Shown: positions 49,020 through 61,794 of the stretch, piece by piece
Layout: every line of letters starts with the position of its first letter
Position numbering within the stretch: position 1 is the first letter of the stretch
Source: Haberlea rhodopensis
Lineage: Eukaryota > Streptophyta > Magnoliopsida > Lamiales > Gesneriaceae
DNA length: 64,000 nucleotides
Direction of reading: 5' to 3'
Assembly: GCA_907163345.1 (NCBI GenBank)
Contig: CAJQUN010000040.1
Location: forward strand, 2,170,001 to 2,234,000
Notes under the pieces: generated by a model
Told to the model about the DNA's origin: nothing
Databases searched by the model: none
Seen by the model: only the letters and a program-made list of their open reading frames with translations
Position numbers and translations under genes: made by a program

Positions 49020-49827
49020 AAATAAAAACTAAGGCTAATCATCCATGCCATTATTGCTATCTAAGAAAAAAGAAAAAGAATTTATTAGCAAATAATTTTG
49101 GAAGTTATTACAAGGAGACCCCACACATGAGAGACAACGAAAGCCATGTCAAAACAATTGTAGATGTCATTGCCACTCACAAAGATCCGAATCTGTTAAT
49201 CCGCACATTCCTAAACAACTGTCAAATTGTTAATCCGACGGCTGCAAATGTCCTGATGCATAATTCCGGTATCAAAAATGGCACCCTCTCCCTTATTTAC
49301 AGGGGAAAAAACACAGCCTTGACCTCGACTCATTCTCTCCTCTCTTAATTTCTCTGCCGTTTCTCAAGATCTCTCTCTGTCGTCCGAGAGTAACCCTTTG
49401 TCCAGGGAGAATTCAAAGGCGCTGGATTCTTGATTCTCTTTGTTTTTGTTAAGGTATGCGTGTTTTTTTGCACTTTGCTTTTGTACCATTCTTTAATTGC
49501 TTGCCGGAATAGAAGTCTGTGGGGTCTTTTTTTTTTTTCCTTCGCTTGATTGCTTGAAGATTCATTCTTACATGCATTTTATGTGTAATATTCATTATAA
49601 TGCCTGGAAAATCTTTCCTTTTGTGGTGCTGATGTTTCCTCGTCTGGGTAATAAGGACAAAAAGGTTAATCACACCGATTTTACATTATTTTTCAAGAAC
49701 CGTTTTTTGGTCTCTTGGCTTTCTCTTATATTTTGCTGAGTTGGTTCTGATCTGTAGAGAAATTTTTTGATTTGCAGGATTCCTCTATCTATACATGTAT
49801 TCAAACTGTTTGTATATATAGATAGAT
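49020..49827 (+). promoter_or_regulatory. MGDG synthase promoter and 5' UTR with a probable leader intron
   Basis: The gap between element B and the start codon is only about 800 bp. A pyrimidine-rich stretch (49330-49400) looks like the start of the leader. AAG|GTATGCG at 49454 and TTTGCAG|GATTCC at 49777 would define a leader intron (49454-49777). No phosphate-starvation P1BS site (GNATATNC) was seen between 49020 and 49450. One sequence of that form, GTATATGC, lies at 47552 inside element B. Confidence 0.45.
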
Positions 49828-52620
49828 ATGGCGACGAAGACGGCGTCACCGAGGAATTCTATAAACAACGTGATTGAAAGAGTTGGGGCGTATGGTTTTG
49901 GTGGTGGGAGCAGCCAGAAGAGATGCAAGTACGCCTTTGAAGATGAAGATGGGACCATGGAAATGGAGCAGATTGGGGCTGAGAGAACCAAAAATGTGCT
50001 GATTCTGATGAGCGATACAGGTGGTGGCCACCGAGCTTCTGCGGAATCCATTCGTGATGCATTCCAGATCGAGTATGGGGACGAATACAGGGTAAGCATA
50101 GAATTGTTCTGTTTCCGCTACCATACCTGCATAATTATGTTCGAATTTTTATTTTAATCCTCAATTTTCGAGCCAAAATTTTCTTATATTTCATGTTCAA
50201 GTTTGTCAATTAGAGGAATTCTACGAAGTCTTTCTTGAAATATTGTGCTAATTTAACTTGTTTAATTATATGCGCTGAATTGAACAACGTTTATTACAAT
50301 TTTTGTTGGAGGTTGCAATTTTCTCCCCGTTATCTTATGCAGTAACCGATTTGTTCTCTGCTCCATCCAGTGATAGATCTAACCATACATGGTATAATCA
50401 TCGAGAATATACCCCATATTGGATGGTTGGATCTATCCCATGGACACTGCCTTCGTAGTCACATATGTGATTGTTTTTATCATACTTAACCCTTCTCTCG
50501 GTTTTCTCATCATTTTCTTGATTTTGTTAAGTAGAAGCGTTAAGTATGATAAAGAGTTTGAATGAATGTTTCCAACATTAGTAGTCTGATTAAAAGTTGC
50601 ATATTAGAATCCCATTCTTTCAGGATGTTAAGATGTCCAATTCTTACAGCATTTGTGTTACAGATTTTTGTTAAGGATGTCTGGAAGGAGTACACAGGGT
50701 GGCCATTAAACGATATGGAGGGGCAGTACAAGTTCATGGTTAAACATGTTCAGCTCTGGAATGTTGCGTTTCATAGCACTTCTCCTAGATGGATACACTC
50801 CCTATATCTTGCTGCCATTGCCGCCTTTTATGCAAAGTACGGCGATTTTCTGCCTTTATTTTAAAATCTTGATTATTTAATGAAATTGCGATGAAATACT
50901 TGATAATTTCACTGTATAACTTGTATCATTTGCTATATTTTATTCATTTTTTTTTTTTTTTTGTAGGGAGGTCGAAGCTGGCTTAATGGAATACAAACCA
51001 GATATTATCATCAGCGTTCATCCTCTTATGCAACATATTCCTTTGTGGGTGTTGAAATGGCAAGGCTTACAGAATAAAGTCGTTTTTGTTACCGTCATCA
51101 CCGACCTTAACACATGTCACCGAACCTGGTAACAAATAATTTCATGAAAAGTTTCTTGAAATATTGAACTCACAACAACACATTCTAATAAGCAAACACA
51201 TCATGAACAAAGGTTTCAGCCATCAGTGAACCGGTTGTATTGTCCTTCGGAAGAGGTAGCGAAGAGGGCTTTGCTTGATGGCGTCGAAGAATCTCAAGTT
51301 CGCGTGTTCGGCTTGCCAATAAGACCTTCTTTTTGTCGAGCAGTTCTCTCCAAGGTGAATAAACCAAACTTGATGTAAGGAAACCATTCTTGGCATAAAT
51401 TGTGCCATCTCTTGTAATTTTATTAATTAATATACTTGGTTATATAAAGGATGATTTGAGGGTAGAACTCCAGATGGATCCAAATTTGCCAGCCGTTTTA
51501 CTAATGGGAGGTGGAGAAGGGATGGGACCGGTCAAGAAAACCGGAAAGGCACTCGGAGAGGCCCTGTTTGACAAAGAACTCGAAAAGCCAATCGGGCAGC
51601 TAGTTATCATTTGTGGTCGTAATGAAAATCTAGCCTCCACGTTAAAATCGATGGACTGGAAAATCCCAGTTAAGGTAACCTGCATTTCTCGAGACAACTC
51701 CTCTCACAATATAGGTCTCTTATTGCAAGAAATATTATTTTCAAATCTTGGCAATAGAAACTTAGAAGTAGTTGTCTTTTAATTGGATGTAGATTAGAGG
51801 ATTTGAGAAGCAAATGGAGAAATGGATGGGTGCTTGTGACTGCATTATCACAAAAGTATGTTATTTCATAACCTTTTCTATATGTATTTCGGCTGCATCT
51901 ACTACTAAGATAGTCAAGAATTAAGGCCTAACTTTATACGGGTTTTTGGGATTTTACAGGCAGGACCTGGTACAATTGCGGAAGCATTGATAAGGGGCCT
52001 TCCGATTATTCTTAACGATTATATTCCGGGACAAGTAAGTTAATTGTTAGCCAAGTTCATATAAGAGAGCCGCTCACACACATGGTTCGCAAAAATGGTC
52101 GCGAATGGAAACGGTAGCTGCTGCGGTAAAGTTCTATCCTAAATCATGGAACGGTGATTTCACAGATCGGAGCGGCCATTGCGGAACGTTTTAAAAATTT
52201 TCATTTTTTTTACCGTTACTCCGCGAAAATGTTAATGGAACTGGAATAGCAGCTTCCGCGACCGTGTTGGCGAACCATGCTCTCACAACCTCGTTTGATC
52301 CCGGTGTAACAATGTCAAGTTTACTAATGATACTTGTTTCATTTTGCATTTGACAGGAGAAAGGGAATGTTCCGTATGTAGTTGATAATGGGGCAGGAAT
52401 ATTTACCCGAAGCTCAAAAGAAACGGCGAGAATCGTGGCTGGATGGTTCAGCACGAAGACGGATGAGCTCAAGAGAATGTCGGAAAATGCGCTAAAACTG
52501 GCCCAACCGAATGCAGTTTTCGATATTGTGAAGGACATTCACGAGCTTGCCTGCCAACGGGGTCCTTTGACAAACATTCCTTACATGCTCACATCCTCGT
52601 TTTCGAGCTTAATTTATTAA
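49828..52620 (+). CDS. MGD: Monogalactosyldiacylglycerol synthase, type B
   Basis: Eight exons: 49828-50091, 50664-50836, 50967-51128, 51213-51354, 51450-51674, 51793-51855, 51960-52034 and 52357-52620. All are GT..AG and in phase, giving 455 residues. The enzyme transfers galactose from UDP-galactose to diacylglycerol in plastid envelope membranes. The N-terminal domain opens with MSDTGGGHRAS (61-71) and has VKDVWKEYTGWPL and HPLMQHIPLWVL. The GT28-like C-terminal domain has GGGEGMGPV (267-275) and the UDP-sugar segment AGPGTIAEALIRGLPIILND, then GQEKGNVPYVV. There is no long chloroplast transit peptide before the catalytic part, which with the sequence points to type B (MGD2/3-like, usually phosphate-starvation induced and outer-envelope). 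CHRTW replaces the usual CHPTW. No breaks were seen. Confidence 0.96.
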
Positions 52621-53459
52621 AACAATAACAATCAAATCCATAACCAGGACTAATGTCTGCTATACTGGGATTCCTTATGCTCGTAGCTGATGAAAGCATG
52701 CTATTGTTTTACCTTCGGAGTTGCTCTCAAGTTGTATATGTTTAGGGTGTTGGTAATTTTAGGTTAGTTTGACCAATAGAGAAGCTTTGATTATTTGCTT
52801 GTTGCTTATTAATTTTATTTGTTTCTTAAACTTGCAAGGATCTCCCAAATTTGAATATAGGTACTTGTGTCTGTGTTGTTGCTACCCCATGATCGGCTAT
52901 GATGTGGGGGTTGTAATGATAATATTTGCATTCAAATATTAATATTGTCCTTAAGAACAACATCAATCTATGATATAATCTAGTCATTGATTTATTCATT
53001 CATATATGACTTCTAACATAAATTACGTCAATATATTAAATCAGTCAATCGTTCTATATTACGTATTGTTTAGAGATATTTAGGTAAAGTACAAGCAACC
53101 ACGTGGATTAATTAATGTTTGGTTGGAGCAGACGCCATGAGCAAGTTGAAAATACCTCAAAACCTACCAATTTTTAAGAACAAGATAACTCTTGTTATCA
53201 TATTTATGGGGAAAACTTTTGTATCGATCGGGTCAGAAATCTATGTGGATCAAGATAAAAAAAAATTGTGTTATTAATTTTGATTCATATATCTGATTTA
53301 ATTATTTTTTTATATTATTATATATGCATAAATAGTATTATATTAAACGAATGAGCAATTACAAGGATCATCAAACACTTGCATCAAAGAAATAGCACTA
53401 CAATCAGAAAACGTCAGCATAAACATTTGCCTAGGAGGAGCACACAAGAAGCCACAATC
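52621..53459. other. 3' flank of the MGDG synthase gene and intergenic DNA
   Basis: The first 150-200 bp are probably 3' UTR. The rest is AT-rich. 52890-53000 has GCTACCCCATGATCGG and ATATTTGCATTCAAATATTA, reminiscent of the palindromic MITE at 60902, but without borders. Confidence 0.4.
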
Positions 53460-53464
53460 AAGAG

Positions 53465-55380
53465 AGTGATATTCTTGAATAATCAGGTGTTTATGGCTTG
53501 TTAATAATGATTATGAGGTGAATATGAGATTATAATTATTTGTGAATGCGGAATGAAATGGGTATGCGATAGGCACGGACTAGTAATATGCTCAGGGTGC
53601 ATGTAATAAATTAAATGAATTAATGAATTTGGCATGGTTCAATTGAGATTTGTTCTACTAATCTAGAAAAGTATGTCTAATTGATAATGGTGATGCATTT
53701 TATGTGGTTAAGTGCTAAAAATTAAGTAATTCTAGTTGCTACATCATGCCATGTGTAATACATGCTACCCACCCATTCAAACTCACTTACCCCCTAACCC
53801 CCTTCAACACCCACCACTCATCTTACATCACTCAAACTCTCTCCCCAATTCCCTCTTCATCGCTTAAACCAAGGGGAAAGAAGGAAGAACTTGGAAGCTT
53901 GCAAATCCTTGTAACTTGCTAGGATTAAAGGTTAAATTGATAAGGAACCTTTTTTGTTAAGTGTTGAGCATGTTCAAATGATGTTTTGAGTTTTTGCATT
54001 TGGGGGAAAATAACTTGTATATATGTATTTGTTGGGATTTGAGTTTTTGTGTTGTTATTTGTTGTGTTGCATGTTGGGTTGCAACGGATTGAAGGGTGGT
54101 GGTGTGTAGTGGATTGTCATGGATTTATGTGTAAAAATGGTGTTTTTCGCATTTATAGGGCTCGACGATCGATCGGTATGAAGCCATCGATCGATCGCGC
54201 GCATACGGAATTGAACGTGGGCGATGATCGTTTCCTCGATTGATCGGAAAGACTTCTCGATCGATCGAGGAAGACATATTTTTTGTGCTACATTTTGAAT
54301 GCATCGCGGTCGATCGGGAGTTATGGGCGATCGATCGCGGGAATAAAAAGTTGAATGATGGATTTTTTGGTGTTTTCTTGGGGAGTTTGTGAGGAAGCTT
54401 AATATAGCCTCTAATATTGAATTGTTGCAATTGTGTAGAGCCTTCCTAAGTGGCGGCACAACGCAGGGAATAATTTCTGAAAACGTCCATACTTTTGGAA
54501 GAAAATGTACGTAGAGAGACGTACAACCATCGACGGTAAAATGTATGTTTACATATTGAATGATGTATTGCGGATGCATGAATTGGATGATTTGTGCATG
54601 TTGTGAGTCGTTATATCGAGTGATGATTATAATGCTTGCCACTGTCATATCGAAGCGAGGAATAGAATATTTGCCGCTGTCATATCGTAGCGATGTAACA
54701 TAAAAATTTTCCGCTAGTATGTCGAAGCGTGGATAATACTGCTGTCATATTGAAGCGATGGATATTATAAATGCCACTGATATATCGAAACGATGGGTAT
54801 TATAAATGCCGATGTTATGTCGAAGCTAGGGGTATTAGAATGCCATTGTTATAACAAGACTGTGAAAATTGTTATTGGTATGATGGTATGGAATTATGTC
54901 ATGATATTTAAATTAAACTGTATTATAATCTATTGATTATAGATATGAGTTGTGGAACATGGACAACCAGGGAGAGCTTATTAAATACATGAAGTATTTT
55001 TGTATTAATGGTTTATGCATTTATCTTATGATCATATTGTTATGAATATGGATTATTATATGATCATGTGTTGTGGGTTGTTCCTGTATGAGCTTTTGAC
55101 TAGGAGAGTTAAGGCAAGGGTTGACGTGGTGAGCTGTGTGAGGACTTGTGCTATTGGCCTTGAAGAACAAGAAATTCTTTTGTATAGTCTCTACGCATTA
55201 GTAGTGTAAATCTATAATGTTTACATTCTTTTTGTTGGGAATGTAATTATTTTTGGAGTTGAAATTTATTTTGGTACAATAGCATCTAAGCTCAATACCT
55301 CAACAATGAACATTATTACTCTCATGAATGAATAGCTCTTTAATACTCTTAAATTTCTCTTAAGGTAGTGAGACCTTACA
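53465..55380 (-). mobile_element. Solo LTR copy c of the TGTAAGG family (1.9 kb)
   Basis: On the minus strand it begins TGTAAGGTCTCAC (55380) and ends GAATATCACT (53465), with the final CA mutated to CT. An exact 5-bp duplication AAGAG flanks it (53460-53464 and 55381-55385). It contains a GATCGATCG stem-loop (54166-54197) and a hairpin-unit array (54640-54850), as in copies a and b. The open frames through the stem-loop region are not genes. Confidence 0.88.
54640..54850 (-). repeat. Hairpin-unit array in LTR copy c
   Basis: Units of about 36-40 bp of the form CCGCTGTCATATCGTAGCG and CCGCTAGTATGTCGAAGCG have CGCT and AGCG as stem halves. They are more diverged than in copy a. Confidence 0.75.
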
Positions 55381-55385
55381 AAGAG

Positions 55386-56321
55386 TCAGCGAAGCCAAAC
55401 TAAGTTCGCTCAAACCATTCACCTCAGGATATGGGTACGCAAGGGAATTGTCTACAAGCAAATCTAAAGGTACAAGGATGTAAAGATGAGCCACATTAAT
55501 TAATAAAAGACATACAATCGGACAAGTGTTCATCGCCAAAACCCTTTCCACGAAATAACAACCCAAGCACAACAGAGAATGGCTGGTTGGCACCAGAATT
55601 CTCTACCAACCGAAAATCATGGCTGACCGAAACAGCTCAAGTATCACATCCCTAAACAAAACCAAGGTAACAAAACAACAATATATCAGTAGGAGATGAT
55701 AATACCTAGAGACATATAATAAACAAAAGTGAGATATGAAGCAAACTTTGGTGGTAATCAAAATAACATCAAGATATCTCCCATTATGCTAACAATAATA
55801 AAATCGATGTCAGAAGTTATTGGGGTTTTCAGTTATTTTTTGGTATATTTCTTTAGAAATGAGTTTTAAAATGTAATTATTTTTTTAGAATAATACTAAA
55901 GTTATTGTATTGATCAAATCATATAAATATTATCAGGTGGTTTTTAATAAGATATAATATAATACCTTCTTCAAATATTTTCCGATGGATGAAAAAAAAT
56001 TAAAAATGATACAATTTTCTCTAAAAATTAGAGATAATTGAAAAAATTAATATTATATACATGTTTGGTTTAATTTAATTAAACTTCGATCTAATTATTT
56101 AAATGTTTTATTGGAAAATTAATGTTTGATTAAGCTTATTGACTCTGCTGAAGATTTTTTAACAATTTTTATTGTAATATTTAATAAAAATAATTTTTCC
56201 AATAAAAAAGTTAATACATATTAATTGGTGAAACTTTTAAATGAAAACATATTATTTCAGAGACTTGAGGTTATTTAAAATCAGCAAAAATGGATTTTCT
56301 TTTTCATTTAAAAAATAAAAT

Positions 56322-56364
<43 letters not shown>

Positions 56365-58193
56365 TTGAATAAGAAAAATTTCGTGAATCGCAGTCCCAAA
56401 TCCGGACATCCACCTATATTCTGAGATATAATTTTTATCCCATTTTTCCCTACAATTATCAAAATTTTATTTTGATTCGTTGAGTTAATCTCTATGATTG
56501 AAGGTGCCCAGATTCATTTTTAATAAGGTAAATTAGATTCGCTTCTCTTTCTTTTCCCTTTCTAGATAGAGATCGAATGGAGTCTCTTTAAAATATTGTG
56601 GGAATAGATTCAAGATTGATTTGCACCAGAAACTAGTTTCGATTGTTTCAGTTTGTTTTTTTTTATTGTCAATGGATGTTTTGCTTGTGCCTTTGGTTTC
56701 TGGAGTTTTGGATGCTAAGTTTGAAGTTACATTACAAGAATTTGTTGTACAATTTGTTGATGTGCTAAAGATCGTAGACGAGTTTAGCTAAAATGAATAG
56801 GATCGGAATTTACCCTGTATTTAGACCGGAGTGTTCGTTTGTGTATTGTAGAACGTTTTTGCTTGAAGCTAAAGTCTGGTAACAGGTTAAATTGATAAAC
56901 CAGGTTCATATGATGACATATAATAATAAGACGAAAGATGACGAATTGTTGATGCACTTTAGATTTAACGTAAGGTTAGTTATTCGATAAATAACTCACA
57001 CTTCTTTGTTTGGTTAAATTCCAGATTTTTACCGACTTTTTTGTTTAACATGATTGTGTCGTAACTTTAATACTTTGGGGAATAAATGTGATCTATTGCC
57101 TTGCAAATATCTGCTTACTCTATGCTAGTATGAAGAATTAGTGTATTTGAAGACATGGTGAATCAATTTAGGCTGCTTGGGTCTATGTAAGCCACGAGTG
57201 ACTTGAACACAGGACTTGGTATAAGGAAACCAACTTGCACATAGTCTAGATTAAACTCTTATCAGTTGTAAAAGAAAGTTTCTAATTCGGTTTTAAGTTT
57301 ACCAAAACCAATTCTTTGGAAAATCTATGATGTCTTTGCCCATGATTAGGTTATGAATCATTTGTGGACTTATCAAAGATGGAATCTTCAACAAAGATGC
57401 CCGATATTTTCAAATTTTAAAAACAAAACAGCCTACTTTGTGCATCACCAATTCAGCGATTTATTCTTATATCTTCTTATGATTTATTCCCAGTCATTGA
57501 CTTAATTCCACCACTTCAGCTTTCACTAAACTTAAAGAAGAAACTAAAAAAATATTTTTGCAGCTTAGACAATTTAGCTGTTAAGTTTGGATTACAAGAC
57601 AAAGGTCTCAAGTCTCTGTACATTTTAGCTGCATAATGTTTTGATCATTGTGTGAGAAAAATCGCTCAAATTCATGAACACCTTTTCAAAATGTACAACT
57701 TCATGCACACTATGTGTAAAGCTGCAAACAAGAAAAGTAACTATAAGAGCAGACGAAAAAACAAAATAGTTGGAAACAATGGATGAATAACTTATATTGT
57801 CTTTTTCATTTATGTGAAAAAAGGTAAATGAAACAAGAAAAGCCAATGAAAAGAGGTTTGCACCTGATACGCATTGTAAACACTATCTGAAATGGAACTA
57901 CATTTTTTAATGACTTTATTTTGTAGTAGTTTTAGAAAAATTAAAATATTGAATGTTTTTATGATGACAGGACTTCGCATTTTTGTAGTGGTTAAACAGA
58001 TTGATGAATATAGGAAAAGATACCATAATTTCGGGTTCATAGATTATTTAATTTTTATCTTTTTAAAGAGTTATTTCAATTTATTTTTGTAGATGATACT
58101 TCATCATGATGATGACATTTAAGTAGGTGGATGAACTATTGGCCTGATATTTGAGGAAATGCTGATTTGATGTTGATGATGTGATTGTTGCAG
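55386..58193. other. ARPC3 upstream region with a (CT)n tract
   Basis: 55386-55640 continues an open frame interrupted by LTR copy c, but no product is recognised. 55640-56320 is AT-rich. A (TC)n(CA)n tract at 56326-56364 probably lies near the transcription start of ARPC3. The remainder, to 58193, is likely 5' UTR and leader intron(s), because the next exon begins after TTGTTGCAG at 58193. Confidence 0.45.
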
Positions 58194-58246
58194 ATTATTT
58201 ACTTGCTTTAGCAAACAGTATAAAGAAAGTTTTGCCTATAAAAGAT

Positions 58247-59906
58247 ATGGTAAGAAATTCGTGTTCGCTTCCACTTACATTTACTGGTTTGTGAATAGGT
58301 TACATAGGATTAATTTTATCAAATTAAAGATGAGACATGTAAAAGATCTAGGAAGATACATATAAAAGAATATATGATTTCTTGGTGACCGCTTGGAGGT
58401 GTTTTCATGATAGAATAATCTAAAAAGCAGCATTTGAAGAACAAATGGCAAAGCCTTTCTACGATTGATCTGTGTCTGATCTATTTGAGGATATTGCTTG
58501 AAAAATTAAGTTATTTTTGTAGGTCTACCACTCCAGTTTTCTCGATGATGAAGAAACTACTAAAGCATGTGGATGCCCTTTGCTTCCCCTGAAAAGCCAC
58601 ATAAAAGGACCAGCTCCTGTATCAGAACAAGGTCAGATTCACCCCATAATATATGGATCTGATTGATAGAATATTTTACATCAACAATGGTAGAATATAT
58701 ATGCAGATAGCACGGATATAGTAGATGAGGCGATACTTTCGAGCCAATGTCTTCTTCAGAAACTTTGAAATCAAGAGTTCAGCTGATAAGCTGCTTATCT
58801 ACTTGACATTTTATGTTAATATTGCTCTGAAGAGGCTTGAAGGCTGCAGAACTTTAGCCGAAGGGACCAAAGCAATTATTAATTTGGGACTGGAAACTGT
58901 ACCTGTTCCTGGGGAGCCTGGATTTCCATTTCCAGGACTATTTACTCATCCGCAATCTAGACAAGAAGCAGGTAAAGCATTGGCTTGATAGGCTTATAAA
59001 TTATTACCAAAGAGAAGAAAAATTGAAGTACTTAAAATATATGATATTTGCTTTGATTTTTCCTATGTTCTGATGCTTTTGCAAGTACCCGGTTTCTCTG
59101 TCAGATACTACTGATCCAAACACCACGCACTGTGATATAGCATAGCCAACTAACTTAATGATCTGAAAAATTGTTTCCAGTTTTGAATGCATTTAAAATC
59201 GTTAACTCAAAAAGAGAGGCAGATTATGCTGATGCATGGGTTTACAAGCCAAGTTGAGATTGTGTGGGAGAGTAAAGGGAAGTAGAGATGTGTGAATGGT
59301 TTCTGTGATGTAGTTAAACTACGGTTTCAGAGAAAAATTGCAGGTTTTATGGATGTTTCTGAATCCTGTATGCATCTTGTTCAATATTTTCTTCCTATAA
59401 TAACTGATCCAAGATATTGAAATTTCTAAAATTCGTTTGCTTGAACTGTATCTAAGATTTCTACTAGTACTAATTTGGCATTGCAGATCTGTCTTGGCCA
59501 TACTTAGCTTCAAACCGTTTTTCTCTGAGTTTCATCTTCATGATTTCAACTTTTGATCGACTTTATATTTGGTCTAAGATTTAAGACTGTCATCTTTAAA
59601 CAACAAAATCCATACAATATCATCTCATATACCCTTAGACCTTAGACCTTAGTCCATTTCATGTTATTGTAAAGATATGAGCCAAGTGTTTCATTTTTAC
59701 TGTTCATTGAGTTGGTTCTTGTCCTTCCTTGACTGCACTTTCTGGACACAGAGCTCTTCCGGAATTATTTGAAGCAGATACGGGAAGAAACTAGTGGAAG
59801 ATTATTGAGTGTGGCATATCGATCAAATGGAACTCCAAACAAATGGTGGCTGGCCTTTGCTAAGAGAAAATTCATGAACATCATCCAAACAAATGATTCG
59901 TCCTGA
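58247..59906 (+). CDS. ARPC3: Arp2/3 complex subunit 3 (p21-ARC), with a frameshift
   Basis: Coding exons are 58247-58249 (the ATG alone, at the end of a leader exon), 58523-58631, 58707-58971 and 59752-59906. The product would be about 175 residues, normal for the family: VYHSSFLDDEE, GCPLLPLKSHIKGPAPVSEQ, FRANVFFRNFEIKS, ADKLLIYLTFYVNIALKRLE and SGRLLSVAYRSNGTPNKWW. ARPC3 is a subunit of the seven-protein complex that nucleates branched actin filaments, needed in plants for trichome and pavement-cell shape. In the third exon the frame shifts between 58735 and 58737: GCG ATA is followed by one base, then TTT CGA, where about six bases are expected. Read as given, translation stops soon after. 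All other splice sites and both flanks are intact, so this is either a recent null allele or pseudogene, or a sequence error. Confidence 0.85.
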
Positions 59907-60233
59907 CGCGTGAATCTCTTGCTTGGAAGAGTAAAAGTATGGCTTGCTTTCTTGCGCTTATAGTTGCATCTTTATTGAAGGTGGAGCCTTTCAAATTATG
60001 AAAAATTAAGTTTATTTGTTCTAGGAGACTGTATGAGAGAATTTAATTACTAGGATTTTTCAGATACAAAAATATATGAGATTTTATAAATTTTTCCCCA
60101 TGAACTATGAAGGACCGTGTAATGCAAAAGTATAACACACAAGACAAAGTTGGCTTGGACATCTGAGATTCATGTGTAAACGTCAATTTTAGAATCCCAA
60201 TATTCCCAAAAGAATAACTGTAGTATGTTCTGG

Positions 60234-60235
<2 letters not shown>

Positions 60236-60306
<71 letters not shown>
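60236..60306. repeat. (TA)n(GA)n compound microsatellite
   Basis: About 50 bases of TA are followed by about 20 bases of GA. Confidence 0.97.
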
Positions 60307-60901
60307 CTTTACGATATGGTTGTTTAACATGACCTTGCTATGTTAAACCAGTCCAATATTCTACTTTTCCCCGCTGCTTTGTGTTGTCTCTAGCACATGT
60401 TCTGATGATTGTTATTATTAGGCATACAATCTATTTTATACCCATGATCTGTGTCGATGATGTTGATGGTGGAGATATTAGCCTTCACCTTATTTACACC
60501 GCCATAACTGTCTTTGTCTACAACATTATCCTGGGAGAGATATGTTGTATTTTAAAGGTAAAACTTTTTTTAATTTTAATTTTTTTTTTGCTAATTGATT
60601 ATAATATTTGAATTTTTCAATTCACTGTTGGTTGCTGTCACAAACCCGTGTTCGAGGGTTGACCAGTTGCTATCCCAAGGACAATGCCATGTGGGGTAGC
60701 TACATTGGATGAAAATATCTCATACACGTTGGATACAAATATTCTCATTCAACTTAAAACAATGCGTTTAAGGACAATCTGTTAAGGGAAGCAGTGACCA
60801 AACGGTATTCGAGGATGTGCGAATACCCCAAGATTTGCATAGAGTGTCACCAACTTTCTCAAACTACGAGTTCTGGTTGTAAATTAGTCCAACCATCGAA
60901 A

Positions 60902-61050
60902 TATTCTATGCTACCCCATGGGGTAGTGCACCATGGGGTATATTCAACCATTCATTGTGAATATTCCCAATGATGTTAAGTTGGAATATTTTCAATGAAT
61001 GATCGAATGTACCCCATGGGGCACTACCCCCCATGGGATAGCATAGAATA
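60902..61050. mobile_element. Palindromic MITE, 149 bp, possibly Mariner-type
   Basis: TATTCTATGCTACCCCATGG at the left pairs with the inverted right end TATTCTATGCTATCCCATGG. Pairing continues for about 70 bases at roughly 85 per cent, so the element is almost all stem. A TA dinucleotide at each end could be the target duplication. The family is uncertain. Confidence 0.75.
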
Positions 61051-61794
61051 AATCCCAACCATAATGTGTCACACTTGAAGTACAATTTATTATTCACAGC
61101 CTTATTCTTAGCTAGTAGTTAGGTGGCAGGGGTCTATATTATTTTGTTGCATTTTAGTCGGTCTCATTTTTATATACTCATTTTTACAAATACCAATATA
61201 CATACAAATATATATATACATAAATATGTATTTTGATCTTTACAAATTTCCGATCTATCTAAGTATTTTCTCATGTTAGCCTATTCAATCAATCACGGGG
61301 TCATATGCGCTTAACTCATCACGGTTTACTTGAACCGTCTCTTCAAAATCAACTAGAATTTTCTTATGTACATTATAATTTCATGGAAATTCATTTTATT
61401 GAATTAAATGTACGTAAACCAAGTAATTATTGTTCTATTCAAATTATATTTATTAATAATCATGCTACTCTAATATTTAAATCAACACATCATTATAAAT
61501 ATTATAATTCGATCGTTACACCAAACATGTGCTCAAATAATAATTCTAGACGAGTTCAAATATATATCAGCATAGCTTGAATACAACGGATGTAACCAGA
61601 ATTTTAAAATCAGGTACGAAAAAATTAAATAATATTTTTCTAGTAAGCAAAATAATATACTTAATATATCTAGTTTTGTTTATTACAAAATTTAAAAATT
61701 TAATAGATACAATAATATCATTTTGAAAAAACCTGACTAAAGCTTGGTTTTGCCCACACATAGATACTTCCTTTCTTGAATATTACTCGTATGT

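Noticed and set aside
54055..54648. 197-codon minus-strand frame
   Set aside because: It runs through the stem-loop region of solo LTR c and shows only repeat-derived peptides. No domain was recognised.
57190..57245. SINE-like B box on the minus strand (GTGTTCAAGTCACTCG)
   Set aside because: Only a weak A-box counterpart, and no tail or target duplication, so not strong enough to list as a feature.
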